A stretch of DNA of 26,834 nucleotides from the NCBI GenBank assembly GCA_036835375.1, contig DAITMB010000067.1, positions 1 to 26,834 on the forward strand, written 5' to 3'. The DNA is from JANQTF01 sp036835375 (GTDB taxonomy: Bacteria; Bacteroidota; Bacteroidia; J057). Below the pieces are notes generated by a model that was given only the letters and a program-made list of their open reading frames with translations, ran no database searches and was not told the origin of the DNA. Below are positions 13,543 through 21,690 of this stretch, one piece after another. The position numbers were made by a program, and so were the translations under genes. Numbering within the stretch: position 1 is the first letter of the stretch; each line of letters begins with the position of its first letter.

Positions 13543-14160
13543 TTACTTAGTTCCGCAAGCACTAGGCTCAGGCAGTAGCGCACTCACCTTATGCAAACCG
13601 GCTGTCATGCGGGACTGAAAGGTGGAGGACGCCTTGATTTCTGTCAGCCGTATTTGCTGGCCCTGTACCTCGACCAAATCTACTTCCAGCCCGTTACTAT
13701 CTCGAAAATGGCACAACTGTGTGGCTTGCCCATGATGGTGTCGCCGCTTCATCCGATCGGCAACCATGAGGTTTTTCAAACAATGGACCGCCAACGCGCG
13801 AGGCCTGGAGCAGATCGGGGCTGGTCAATTCAAGCAGGTAGGCAGCCAAGCCGACATCGTAAAAGTAAAGCTTGGGGCTTTTGACCAGTCGCTTGCCCAC
13901 GTTGACGAAGTAAGGGGGAGCAAAAAGACGACATAGCTGCGCTCCAGGAGAGACAGTCAGTTTTTAGCGGTGCCAATGGCAATCCCCAAGCTATTGGCCA
14001 GCAGAGAATAGTTCAACGTCTGTCCGGCCAAGGTCGCACAAAATTGAATAAAGCGTCGAAAAGTGCTCAGGTTGCTTCCCTGAATGACCTCTGCGACATC
14101 ACGCTCCAGGTAGGTGGCGAGGGCATAAGTATCTACATATTTGGGATTATTTGATCTCTG
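13543..14160 (-). pseudogene. DUF4143 ATPase (AAA_14 family) C-terminal part, decayed
   Basis: The minus strand encodes the C-terminal half of an AAA_14/DUF4143 protein: NPKYVDTYALATYLERDV, SNLSTFRRFIQFCATLAGQ, NYSLLANSLGIAIGTAKN, then a TGA where Trp is expected (near 13954), then LSLLERSYVVFLLPPYF, KRLVKSPKLYFYDVGLAAYL and PLFE. One extra base in the T-run 13772-13776 then shifts the frame, and the sequence continues as NLMVADRMKRRH, FRDSNGLEVDLVEV and LTEIKASSTF. The N-terminal AAA+ domain with Walker motifs (about 150-200 residues) and the last 50 or so residues are missing. So there are two disabling changes plus deletions at both ends. It abuts an ISAs1 transposase remnant, which may have caused the loss of the front half. 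Confidence 0.8.
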
Positions 14161-14179
14161 ATATTTAGATTTCTGGCGG

Positions 14180-14716
14180 CTAATTTCCGTTTTCGATTGA
14201 CACTGGTTTTTTTTTGGTTTTGTAATTGATCAGCAGGCTTTGGACCATTTTGCGGATGGTAGAAAAATTTGCAGAGACATTTTTGATTCTTTTTCGGTCG
14301 AGGTCTTCTTTGAAATACATATCCAGTCTCCAGTGTAGGCCGTATCCTCCTCCCTCTATGATCTGCGTCGCGATGGCCTTCTGGGTTCCCATGGCATCAA
14401 TGGAAATTACGCAGCCTTGGATACTGAGCATATGGAGCAACTCGGGGATCGCTGTCATTTCAATAGACTTCTCCTCAGTCGCTACCTGCCCCAAAACCAT
14501 CTGCAACCCCCGACATAGGCATTGACTTGATGAACCGCTTTTTTTCACGAGCTGACCGGGCTTGCGGGGGTCCTTAATTTGGCCAAACTCTCCCTCGAAA
14601 AGCTCCCAAGGACTCATGGTGAGGGTGCCCATCTTTGTTTCTTTCGCTGATAGATTCCATTCTCTAGAGATGCTTTTACCCTGACAAATTGAGCCTAGCC
14701 GTTGCACAGGAGACAA
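14180..14716 (-). mobile_element. ISAs1-family transposase, internally deleted remnant
   Basis: A 178-residue frame preserves scattered blocks of an ISAs1 (H-repeat-associated) transposase: a front part with LFEGEFGQIKDPRKPGQ, then LQMVLGQVATEEKSIEMTAIPELLHML, then IQGCVISIDAMGTQKAIATQII (containing the catalytic Asp of the DDE core), then after a gap NVSANFSTIRKMVQSLLINYKTKK, the C-terminal block. Intact members have about 370 residues. The stretches between the blocks are missing or scrambled, so it cannot be active. Terminal inverted repeats were not found. It lies between the DUF4143 pseudogene and the tRNA-Arg gene. Confidence 0.8.
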
Positions 14717-14728
14717 ATTAGGAATATT

Positions 14729-14758
14729 TTTGCGCCCTATCGCTATTCGTAGCTTTTG
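14729..14758 (+). promoter_or_regulatory. Probable promoter of tRNA-Arg
   Basis: TTTG at 14729-14732, a 17-base spacer, then TAGCTTTTG at 14750-14758, close to the Bacteroidota pattern TTTG-N17-23-TAnnTTTG with one extra T in the -7 box. It would start transcription about 35 bases before the tRNA. Confidence 0.5.
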
Positions 14759-14799
14759 TAAGGGAATGACGCTACGTCAGTACAAAGCAGCGTTTATCA

Positions 14800-14871
14800 G
14801 CCCTCGTAGTTCAATGGATAGAATAGGAGTTTCCTAAACTCTAGATCCAAGTTCGATTCTTGGCGAGGGCA
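14800..14871 (+). tRNA. tRNA-Arg (anticodon CCU)
   Basis: A complete cloverleaf can be drawn by hand. The acceptor stem GCCCTCG (14800-14806) pairs perfectly with CGAGGGC (14864-14870). The D-arm is GTTC/GAAT with an eight-base loop. The anticodon stem GGAGT/ACTCT encloses TTCCTAA with anticodon CCT at 14833-14835, reading the Arg codon AGG. The T-arm CCAAG/CTTGG encloses TTCGATT. The discriminator base is A14871; CCA is not encoded. Such tRNA genes often serve as integration sites; the decayed mobile DNA directly upstream fits that, but no duplicated tRNA 3' end was seen. Confidence 0.93.
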
Positions 14872-15556
14872 CTATCCGATATTTTTAACGCAATTCCTGT
14901 TCTGGGGGCTACCCCCTCGGCTAGCGTACTGTGCCCTGTTGGGACTTCAAATCCCTATCCCCCGCGGGTAGCAACATTCTCTGATTAGATCTCCACTCCC
15001 AGTCACGCAAGCCTGTGCTGAGACTCGGAAGTGCTGATCGTCCCTCAAAAAAAAAGGTAACACTATCTCGCGTATTTGTACAGATTAGCATCTTTTGTGG
15101 TCGGTAAGTGGATGGTTATCGACAAGATCAGTTTGTCCAGAATTTGGGTAGTCTGGGATTACGAAATTTGGAGGAGCGAATGATTCATTACAATTACTTA
15201 ACATACATAGCGATCAAAATTTTTGGTTTTATATGAAATTGCAAAGCCGTTAGGGTAAGCCTGAAAGGCGGAAGAATTCTTTTTACCGCTCTCCCAAACG
15301 CAAACTGTTTGCTGGCCGAATCACAAAAAAGTCATTCGCAGGTCATCACGAAATCGCTTCCTGACCTTCCCATCTATCCGAAGCAGCACCAGACAAAAGC
15401 AAAGCATGCCGAAACACGATTGACAATTTTACCCGGCAGGCTTCTGCTGCCATACCCCTATGTCCTTTTTTTTCTGGGTGATTCTATTTCCCGGAGGCCT
15501 CAACGAGGCGGCCAAGCTTGATTGTCTCGATTTTTTACACCCTTAGTTCTATCTCT
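14872..15556. other. Long non-coding stretch after the tRNA
   Basis: About 685 bases without a recognisable gene. A hairpin GGGGG-CTA-CCCCC lies at 14904-14916 but no T-run follows. Around 15165-15260 the sequence is AT-rich. A 70-residue open frame at 15309-15521 has no protein-like features. The promoter for the T9SS gene at 15557 should be in the last part, but no convincing TAnnTTTG was found. Confidence 0.45.
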
Positions 15557-17980
15557 ATGCAAGCTTCTTTTACCCGATTTTCCTTCTTTCTTCTGCTTAT
15601 TTTCTTTGGGGCTCCACTGTCCATCTCCGCCCAGAATCTCCTCTCATGGGAATTTCAAGGCAATGCGGGCGATGAACCCACGGTCACAGCTGATGTGTTC
15701 GCTACTGGAATTTCCGCCACGGCTCCCAGCGGAGTTATCAGCCGGGGGGCCGGACTGGGAGCTGCCGGAAATGGGAATCGCTTCAATGGGACCAATTGGC
15801 AAATGGGTGCGACCGTGGATATCACGAACGACAAGTACATGACCTTCAGCATCACGCCAGATGCGGGCTATGAGATGTCTCTTAGCGCTATCGTCTTCAA
15901 CTGGGAAAAATCAAACACGGGTCCTTCCTCAGTGGTGTTCACCAGCAGCTTGGACGGTCACAGCTCGGTGATCGGCACGCCATTTACAGGGTTGACCAAT
16001 ACCGGTAACAACGGTCTCACCCTCACCCTCCCTGCGGCATTTCAAAACCTGGTGACGGGTGTTACTTTTCGGGCCTACGGCTACGGTTATGTAGGAACCT
16101 TTACAAATGGCACGGGTGGCTTTGAGGGCACTGGGAACGACTTGATCGTGCAGGGCACGGCATCCGTTGCTACTGGAGAGTCGGTGACGACCGGGACTGT
16201 CAGCCCGGTAGGGTTTTGTGTGGCAGGCGGCAACCCTGCGACAGTGAGTGTGCCTTACACGGTGACAGGGACTTTTTTGCCGGGAAATATCTTCGGGGCT
16301 GTGCTCTCGGATGCAAATGGAGACTTTACTTCGCCGACGCTTATTGGTACTGAGGTTTCCACCGGATCAGGAACCATCAATGCGATCATTCCGGGAACGA
16401 CTCCTCCTGGCAGTGGCTACCGCATCTTGGTAGGTGCTTCCAATCCGATCACACTTGGAACTGACAATGGCGTGGACCTCACTGTGAGTGATGCCGTTCC
16501 GGCAGTGACTGGGCTGGTGGCTCAGGCAGGCAACCAATCATTGACCCTCGACTGGACGGCGTCCGCTGGATGTAACAATCAGGTGGTGGTGATCATCCGC
16601 GAAGGGGCTGCCGTGAGTGCAGACATCTCCCAGGCGAATTTGGATGGATTGATTGACACGACGGATTATGTAGAAAACGCGGCTTGGGACCTTCGGAGCC
16701 TTGCCAACGACATGTATGACATCTCGGCCAATTTGCTGGGCAATGTAGGCGAAAGCTATGTGGTACTTTCTGCTCCTTCCACCACCGAGACCCTCACGGT
16801 CACAGGCTTGAGTAATGATGTCGAATATTATTTCCGTGTCTTTTTGATTGAGGGGCTCAACAGCTATGGCCCTGCAGTGGACCTCAGTGCCACCCCACGC
16901 GATTTCTGTGCGCGCAGCATGTTGATCACAGAATATCTGGAAGGCGCGAGTTTCGATAAATGCCTCGAGATCTACAATGCTGATTCCATTGACCTGAACC
17001 TCAGCAATTACCAGATAAATCTTTATATCAACGGAAGTCCAACACCTGCACAGGGTACAGCTCTCGCCAATGTGGTTCTGGCTCCCGGCGATGTGTATGT
17101 GCTATGCAATGGCCAAGCCAACGCTACCCTTCTTGCGCTGGCGGATCAGACATACTTCAATATCAATTATAATGGCAACGATGCCATAGCCATTCATTGC
17201 CCTGCTACTGGAACCAACCTGGATGTGTTTGGCAAAATCGGCGATGATCCAGGCAATGCCGGCTGGATCGGTAGCGTGTCAGGTTGCGGTACGGCAGACC
17301 AGATTTGGCGGAGAAATCCCTTCCTGGGATCTCCCCTCACGGGCTTGGAACCGACTTTTGACCCGGATAACCTCTATATCTGCGGTGGAAACTTCACGGA
17401 TTACTCGGATTTGGGATCATTTAGCGCGACGTTCCCGGTAGAGCTTGCTTCTTTCGGTGCGACATGGCAGGGCGTCGATGCCCTCATCCGCTGGGAAACA
17501 GCGACTGAGCTGAGCAACGACCGTTTTGAACTCTATCGCTTGGCAGACGGCGAGCCTGCGGAGTTGGTCGCACAGGTTGCTGGAGCTGGATTTGCCGATC
17601 AGGCCATTTCCTACCAATGGATCGATCCTCAACCAGGATATGAGGTGATGGTGTATCAGCTCTTTCAGATCGACTTTGATGGCACCAAGCGCATGATCGG
17701 GGTCGCCGAGCTTCGCCAGGATGTCGCGCCTGCATTTGATCTGAGCCTTTCCGCTAACCCTGTGACCACTGATCTCGGCTTCTCTTGGCGGAGTGCACAT
17801 GATGCACCCCTCCGCTATCAAGTCATCGACCTGCACGGCAGGACTCTGACCCAAGGAGAAGTGCAGGATGCGCCACAGCGTACGCAACATCTCTCAGTGG
17901 AGTCACTGACATCGGGGGTGTACCTCTTGCAAGTGTCACAAGCAGGCGTGCAACGGCAGCTTCGATTTGTGAAACAATAA
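15557..17980 (+). CDS. T9SS-secreted protein with lamin-tail domain
   Basis: An 807-residue secreted protein. The signal peptide is MQASFTRFSFFLLLIFFGAPLSISAQ; ATG 15557 is chosen because it begins this signal, the upstream TTG at 15518 adding an unnatural extension. Residues about 27-220 form a beta-rich domain of the kind common in Bacteroidota surface proteins. About 313-446 is fibronectin-III-like (VTGLVAQAGNQSLTLDWTAS ... YYFRVFLIEG). About 455-570 is a lamin-tail domain (MLITEYLEG, LEIYNADSIDLNLSNYQINLY, LAPGDVYVLCNG). About 625-715 has the PVELASFGATWQG ... LFQIDFDG module that usually precedes the sorting signal. The last 80 residues are the T9SS type A sorting domain (LSANPVTTDLGF ... 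GVYLLQVSQAG). It should cross the outer membrane through T9SS and be released or anchored. No catalytic motif is visible; an adhesive or matrix role is a guess. Confidence 0.85.
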   Translation: MQASFTRFSFFLLLIFFGAPLSISAQNLLSWEFQGNAGDEPTVTADVFATGISATAPSGVISRGAGLGAAGNGNRFNGTNWQMGATVDITNDKYMTFSITPDAGYEMSLSAIVFNWEKSNTGPSSVVFTSSLDGHSSVIGTPFTGLTNTGNNGLTLTLPAAFQNLVTGVTFRAYGYGYVGTFTNGTGGFEGTGNDLIVQGTASVATGESVTTGTVSPVGFCVAGGNPATVSVPYTVTGTFLPGNIFGAVLSDANGDFTSPTLIGTEVSTGSGTINAIIPGTTPPGSGYRILVGASNPITLGTDNGVDLTVSDAVPAVTGLVAQAGNQSLTLDWTASAGCNNQVVVIIREGAAVSADISQANLDGLIDTTDYVENAAWDLRSLANDMYDISANLLGNVGESYVVLSAPSTTETLTVTGLSNDVEYYFRVFLIEGLNSYGPAVDLSATPRDFCARSMLITEYLEGASFDKCLEIYNADSIDLNLSNYQINLYINGSPTPAQGTALANVVLAPGDVYVLCNGQANATLLALADQTYFNINYNGNDAIAIHCPATGTNLDVFGKIGDDPGNAGWIGSVSGCGTADQIWRRNPFLGSPLTGLEPTFDPDNLYICGGNFTDYSDLGSFSATFPVELASFGATWQGVDALIRWETATELSNDRFELYRLADGEPAELVAQVAGAGFADQAISYQWIDPQPGYEVMVYQLFQIDFDGTKRMIGVAELRQDVAPAFDLSLSANPVTTDLGFSWRSAHDAPLRYQVIDLHGRTLTQGEVQDAPQRTQHLSVESLTSGVYLLQVSQAGVQRQLRFVKQ

Positions 17981-18015
17981 CCGTTCTCTTCGACAACTTC
18001 TCATCCTTATGACAG

Positions 18016-18057
18016 CATCCTTCCTCGTATTGACTCCGCGCAATATGAGGAAGGATG
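18016..18057 (+). terminator. 17-bp hairpin between the two T9SS genes
   Basis: CATCCTTCCTCGTATTG (18016-18032) pairs with CAATATGAGGAAGGATG (18041-18057), with one G-U pair and an 8-base loop. It lies 36 bases after the stop of the first T9SS gene and 27 bases before the start of the second. There is only a weak T-rich tail (TTGGCTTT). It may be a terminator, a processing or stabilising hairpin, or both. It also shows that the open frame extending upstream of 18084 is not coding. Confidence 0.65.
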
Positions 18058-18083
18058 TTGGCTTTCACCTCAACCCCTTTTTC

Positions 18084-19160
18084 ATGCGTATTTCCGGATT
18101 GATTTTTCTTTTGATGTTGGCCACATCTTCTCTGGTGAACGGGCAAACCTTACACACTGCATTGGTGGATCCTTGCGGCGTTGACATCAACGAGTACGTT
18201 GCTTTCACCAATGGCACATCGGCTGTGAATGTAGCTGACATTTCCTTTCACACGATCAACCTAGCAGGTGGAGCCCAACCAAATGTCACCTTTTCATGGT
18301 CTGCTACGGGAACAGATGCTGGAGGAGATCCCATAGGTAATTGTCCCGGCACCAATGTAATATGTTTGAAATGGCTTGATATTAATCTAGGCCCGGAAGC
18401 AGCGATCATCAATGGGTTGATCAATGACCTCAATGCGGCTGCTGGACCTTGTGCTCCGGAACCCAACTTGTTTGTTGCACCTATGGGCCCTAATCACGGA
18501 AGTATTCCCGCTGGCGCCTTGTTCATCCTGTTTCTTGCTCCAGGGGGAAATGTAAATGGCACGGTGGCTCCTGGATTTAATGATCCTGCTGCAAATGTGA
18601 ACTTCAGTAATTTCTGCGGGCTAGGCCCCATTTATGCTGTCTTTGGTCGCCAATTAGGTAATAATAATGGTACTGGATTCATGGCTAATGGTAATCCTCG
18701 ATCGCTACGGATCCAGGTGGGCGGCACTACGGTTGATAGCTTGTACTATGATCCCACAACGGCAATAGGTGGCCAAGCCGGAATCGTACAAGCCACTGCG
18801 TTGTACACCGAAGGAAATCCCTGTACACCGCCAATGGATCTATTTGGCTCCATGCCCCTCGATGCCAGCGGCGTGCAACAACTAGAAACCACCGTCGAAA
18901 CCACCCTCCCAGCCAGGCTTCGCCTGTACCCCAATCCTGTGGAGGACTTGCTCACGGTGGAGATGCCGATTGCTGGTCCGCTGACGGTTCAACAGCGGTT
19001 TTATTCAATCGATGGAAAGTCCAGCGAAACGCGTATCTTGACTTTGTCTGAGGGGAATCACCAGCTCCTGATCGACGTATCAGGACTGCCCCCGGCGCCC
19101 TATGTGCTGGAGCTGCGAACGGATCTGGGCGTGCAACGGGGCACGTTTCTCAAGCGCTAA
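18084..19160 (+). CDS. T9SS-secreted protein, function unknown
   Basis: A 358-residue exported protein with signal peptide MRISGLIFLLMLATSSLVNGQ. The N-terminal 250 residues start with DPCGVDINEYVAFTNG, similar in style to the domains of lamin-tail type found in Bacteroidota surface proteins, and are rich in Gly, Asn and paired Cys (Cys-x-x-x motifs such as GNCPGTNVICLKW), as expected for an extracellular disulfide-bonded fold. The last 80 or so residues form a T9SS type A sorting domain: LRLYPNPVEDLLTVEM, VQQRFYSIDGK, LLIDVSGLPPAPYVLEL. ATG 18084 is chosen for the signal peptide; the region before it is a hairpin. The middle of the gene is AT-richer than the first T9SS gene. Followed by a good terminator. 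No enzymatic motif is apparent. Confidence 0.8.
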   Translation: MRISGLIFLLMLATSSLVNGQTLHTALVDPCGVDINEYVAFTNGTSAVNVADISFHTINLAGGAQPNVTFSWSATGTDAGGDPIGNCPGTNVICLKWLDINLGPEAAIINGLINDLNAAAGPCAPEPNLFVAPMGPNHGSIPAGALFILFLAPGGNVNGTVAPGFNDPAANVNFSNFCGLGPIYAVFGRQLGNNNGTGFMANGNPRSLRIQVGGTTVDSLYYDPTTAIGGQAGIVQATALYTEGNPCTPPMDLFGSMPLDASGVQQLETTVETTLPARLRLYPNPVEDLLTVEMPIAGPLTVQQRFYSIDGKSSETRILTLSEGNHQLLIDVSGLPPAPYVLELRTDLGVQRGTFLKR

Positions 19161-19190
19161 TCAAAAGAAAGTGCATCGTCATGCGCTTTG

Positions 19191-19236
19191 GTTGTCAGCT
19201 CTTCCTCCCTTGCAGGAAGGCTGACAACTTCATTTT
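19191..19236 (+). terminator. Intrinsic terminator after the second T9SS gene
   Basis: GTTGTCAGC (19191-19199) pairs with GCTGACAAC (19220-19228), and inside it CTTCCT (19201-19206) pairs with AGGAAG (19214-19219), giving a 15-bp stem with one bulged T and a 7-base loop. TTCATTTT follows. It separates the convergent T9SS and membrane-protein genes and acts mainly on plus-strand transcripts. Confidence 0.75.
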
Positions 19237-19861
19237 ATCCCAAAACTTCATGCGTCACTGGAATATCCTGCACGCCATTCGTGCCTGGCGATTTGTCACC
19301 TGCCAAAGCCAGCACTTTCATGGCTGCATTGATGTCCACGGCGGCCCAGCGGTAAAACACCACCGCTCGGTGTAGCAGTAGAAAAAACAGTAGTATCGCC
19401 ACGACCAGTACCCCAATCCAAAAACTTCGGCCCGTACTCAGAAACCACAATTTAGCACCGACATTTGTCGCAACAAACAAGCAGGCAATCGCGAGGTTGT
19501 GCGACATGGCGCTGAGGACGTTCCAAGTCTCGACGTATTTGAAATTACTGGGACTGCGTTCGCGCAGGAGGATGTATTTTTCTGAGACGCTGTATCCGAC
19601 GAAGTCTTCGAAGTGGTGGTTCCAGATCCGAAATCCTACAGTTTTGTACAAAGCTCTTCCGACCGGGCTCACAGAAAATCCCACCACATACCCCAAGACC
19701 GTGAGGAGGACTGCCGCGCCGATGCCCAATTGATCTGCATGAGCCACCATCTCTGCCGGACCATGCAAGCGGGGATCGAGCACGGCGAAAGACATCAGTA
19801 TGCAAGTCCCCGGCAGCGCATAGGAGAAAAAGTCAAAGGCGGAAAAGGTCAGTTTTTCCAT
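19235..19861 (-). CDS. Membrane protein of unknown function
   Basis: A 208-residue protein that starts with MEKLTFSAFDFFSYALPG, a pattern seen in various uncharacterised small membrane proteins. Hydrophobic segments lie at about 12-28 (LPGTCILMSFAVL), 46-66 (IGAAVLLTVLGYVVGFSV), 122-145 (AIACLFVATNVGAKLWFL) and 147-167 (FWIGVLVVAILLFFLLLH), suggesting four membrane helices with a charged loop of about 50 residues (SVSEKYILLRERSPSNFKY) on the cytosolic side. The tail is short and soluble. No family was recognised. It lies 69 bases downstream of the second PPK2 gene in the same direction and could be part of that operon; no terminator is visible between them. Confidence 0.7.
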   Translation of the reverse strand: MEKLTFSAFDFFSYALPGTCILMSFAVLDPRLHGPAEMVAHADQLGIGAAVLLTVLGYVVGFSVSPVGRALYKTVGFRIWNHHFEDFVGYSVSEKYILLRERSPSNFKYVETWNVLSAMSHNLAIACLFVATNVGAKLWFLSTGRSFWIGVLVVAILLFFLLLHRAVVFYRWAAVDINAAMKVLALAGDKSPGTNGVQDIPVTHEVLG

Positions 19862-19930
19862 GGAGTCGAAGCCATCTTTGATGAGAAAATCGGGCAGATA
19901 AACCGAAACGAGAAGTGCATAAAAGCTTGT

Positions 19931-20722
19931 TTATTCGCTCGGATCTGCTTCGCGATATGGGATCAGTTGCAGAATCCGCTCCATGACCTCCACCCGTGCC
20001 TCCGTCTTGCGGTCGGCTTGGATGATGTGCCAAGGCGATTGCTCCGTGTGGGTGTGGGCAAACATCTTCTGCTTGTATTCAGTGTATTGATCCCAAAGCT
20101 CTTGCGCGCGCTCGTCCACAGGCGACATTTTCCACTTTTTGGTAGGGCTACGCTTGATGTCTTCGAAGCGCCATTTTTGCTCCGTTTTCGAGATGGAAAA
20201 ATAGAATTTGATGAGAAAAATGCCAGATTCCAGAATCATTCGCTCAAATTCATTGACTTGGCCCATGAAGCGCTGGTAGTCAGTCTCGGTACAAAAGCCG
20301 TTGACAGGCTCCACAACCGCTCGATTATACCAGCTTCTGTCAAATAGCACCATCTCTCCAGGCTTAGGAAGTCGGTTGACGTAGCGCTGAAAATACCACT
20401 GTCTTTGCTCGTCTTCGGTGGGCTTAGGGAGCGCCACGATCTTGTAATGGCGCGGATTGATGTGAGCGGTGATACGTCGAATAGCTCCGCCTTTTCCGGC
20501 AGCATCACGCCCTTCAAAGAGGATCACGACCTTTTTGCCTTGCTGGATGACCCAATTTTGAAGCACGACCATCTCGGTCTGCAGCTCCCGGATCCTGATT
20601 TCATAGCGAGCCATTCGCAGGGCCTTGGCCACATCGACTTTTTCGTCGGCCAGCAACTGCTTTAGGCCAATGTTGGAGTTGAGAATGCGGAGGTCTTCTT
20701 CGCTCAGAGAAAGTTTTTTCAT
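19931..20722 (-). CDS. ppk2: Polyphosphate kinase 2 (PPK2), second of a tandem pair
   Basis: A 263-residue cytosolic PPK2 that moves phosphate between polyphosphate and nucleotides. It has a Walker A GRDAAGKGG (71-79), KPTEDEQRQWYFQRY (100-114), the Walker B/lid FDRSWYNRAVVEPVNGFC (127-144), FLIKFYFSISKTEQKWRF and KKWKMSPVDERAQELWDQY, all typical of single-domain (class I-like) PPK2. Length is normal. ATG 20722 is used; a TTG six bases earlier is also in frame. The gene starts 2 bases after the stop of the first PPK2, so they are translated from one transcript. The two proteins are clearly paralogous over their length but diverged. Whether this copy prefers ADP or GDP, and polyphosphate synthesis or use, cannot be read from the sequence. 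Confidence 0.92.
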   Translation of the reverse strand: MKKLSLSEEDLRILNSNIGLKQLLADEKVDVAKALRMARYEIRIRELQTEMVVLQNWVIQQGKKVVILFEGRDAAGKGGAIRRITAHINPRHYKIVALPKPTEDEQRQWYFQRYVNRLPKPGEMVLFDRSWYNRAVVEPVNGFCTETDYQRFMGQVNEFERMILESGIFLIKFYFSISKTEQKWRFEDIKRSPTKKWKMSPVDERAQELWDQYTEYKQKMFAHTHTEQSPWHIIQADRKTEARVEVMERILQLIPYREADPSE

Positions 20723-20724
20723 GG

Positions 20725-21570
20725 TCAAGAGTCGATTCGTTCGTATTCGCGGTAGTAGCGCTGCACGACTTCGGGATCGGGCAAGAGGCTGATTTTGGCG
20801 GTCGATTTGCGCGTGTATTCAAATCGAGAGAGGACATAGCGCATGCTTTCGAGGCGGGCGACGCGTTTGTCGTTGGTCTTGACGATGATCCATGGGCTGA
20901 AGGTCGTGTGGGTGCGGGCAAACATCTGCTCTTTGTAGTAGGTGTATTTCTCCCATAATTCTTGACCTTTCATGTCCACGGGGCTGAATTTCCAACCTTT
21001 GAGCGGATTTTGCTGCCGCGATTCAAAGCGCCGCTTCTGCTCATCCTTGGCGATGGAAAACCAAAACTTGATCACGATGATGCCATCTTCATAGAGCATG
21101 TGTTCAAATTCTGGTACCTGCACCATGAATTGTTCATACTGCGCTTTGTTACAAAAGCCCATCACCGGCTCGACCACGGCCCGGTTGTACCAACTTCGGT
21201 CAAAAAACACCATCTCACCAGGGTTGGGGAGCTCCTTAATGTAGCGGTGGAAATACCATTGTCCGCGCTCCACCTCGGTGGGCTTGGTGAGGGCAACCAC
21301 ACGCACGGATCGAGGGTTGAGATGCTCGACAAATCGCTTGATGGAGCCTCCTTTGCCTGCGGCGTCGCGTCCCTCGAAGATCACCGCAACCCGCATTTTT
21401 CGGTTGATGACCCAGTTTTGGAGACGTACCAGCTCTGCTTGCAGTTGAATAAGGTCTTCCTCGTAGCGCGCATTGCGGAGCTGCTTTTTCAGGTTCATCC
21501 CCTTTTGGTCAGCAATGCGTAGCAATTCCTTTCGGTTCGTGATGCGCTGGAAATCTTCTTCGGTAAACAT
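20725..21570 (-). CDS. ppk2: Polyphosphate kinase 2 (PPK2), first of a tandem pair
   Basis: A 281-residue PPK2 with FEGRDAAGKGG (65-75, Walker A), KPTEVERGQWYFHRY (96-110), FFDRSWYNRAVVEPVMGFC (122-140, Walker B and lid), IIVIKFWFSIAKDEQKRRFE and KGWKFSPVDMKGQELWEKY. The family's lid residues (Arg, Lys and Glu) are intact. The C-terminus carries about 20 residues more than its neighbour (STAKISLLPDPEVVQRYYREY). ATG 21570 is preferred to the TTG at 21591. It is followed after 2 bases by the second PPK2 gene. Because all active-site motifs are kept in both copies, they may have split duties, for example one per nucleotide or one per reaction direction. The 120 bases upstream to the hydrolase gene could hold their promoter. 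Confidence 0.92.
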   Translation of the reverse strand: MFTEEDFQRITNRKELLRIADQKGMNLKKQLRNARYEEDLIQLQAELVRLQNWVINRKMRVAVIFEGRDAAGKGGSIKRFVEHLNPRSVRVVALTKPTEVERGQWYFHRYIKELPNPGEMVFFDRSWYNRAVVEPVMGFCNKAQYEQFMVQVPEFEHMLYEDGIIVIKFWFSIAKDEQKRRFESRQQNPLKGWKFSPVDMKGQELWEKYTYYKEQMFARTHTTFSPWIIVKTNDKRVARLESMRYVLSRFEYTRKSTAKISLLPDPEVVQRYYREYERIDS

Positions 21571-21690
21571 AGTTGAAAGCTGAGAAGTCAAAATCTAAAG
21601 GTCAGGAGATAGCATGAATCCCTTCTCAAGGATTTCATTCATGTGAGAAAATAGGAAAATAGCCATGAAAGGCGAAATCTTGGCGCAGCG

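Noticed and set aside
14904..14916. GGGGG-CTA-CCCCC hairpin after the tRNA as terminator
   Set aside because: The stem is only 5 bp and no T-run follows.
15309..15521. 70-residue open frame before the first T9SS gene
   Set aside because: Composition unlike a protein, no recognised motif, overlaps the start region of a clear signal-peptide gene.
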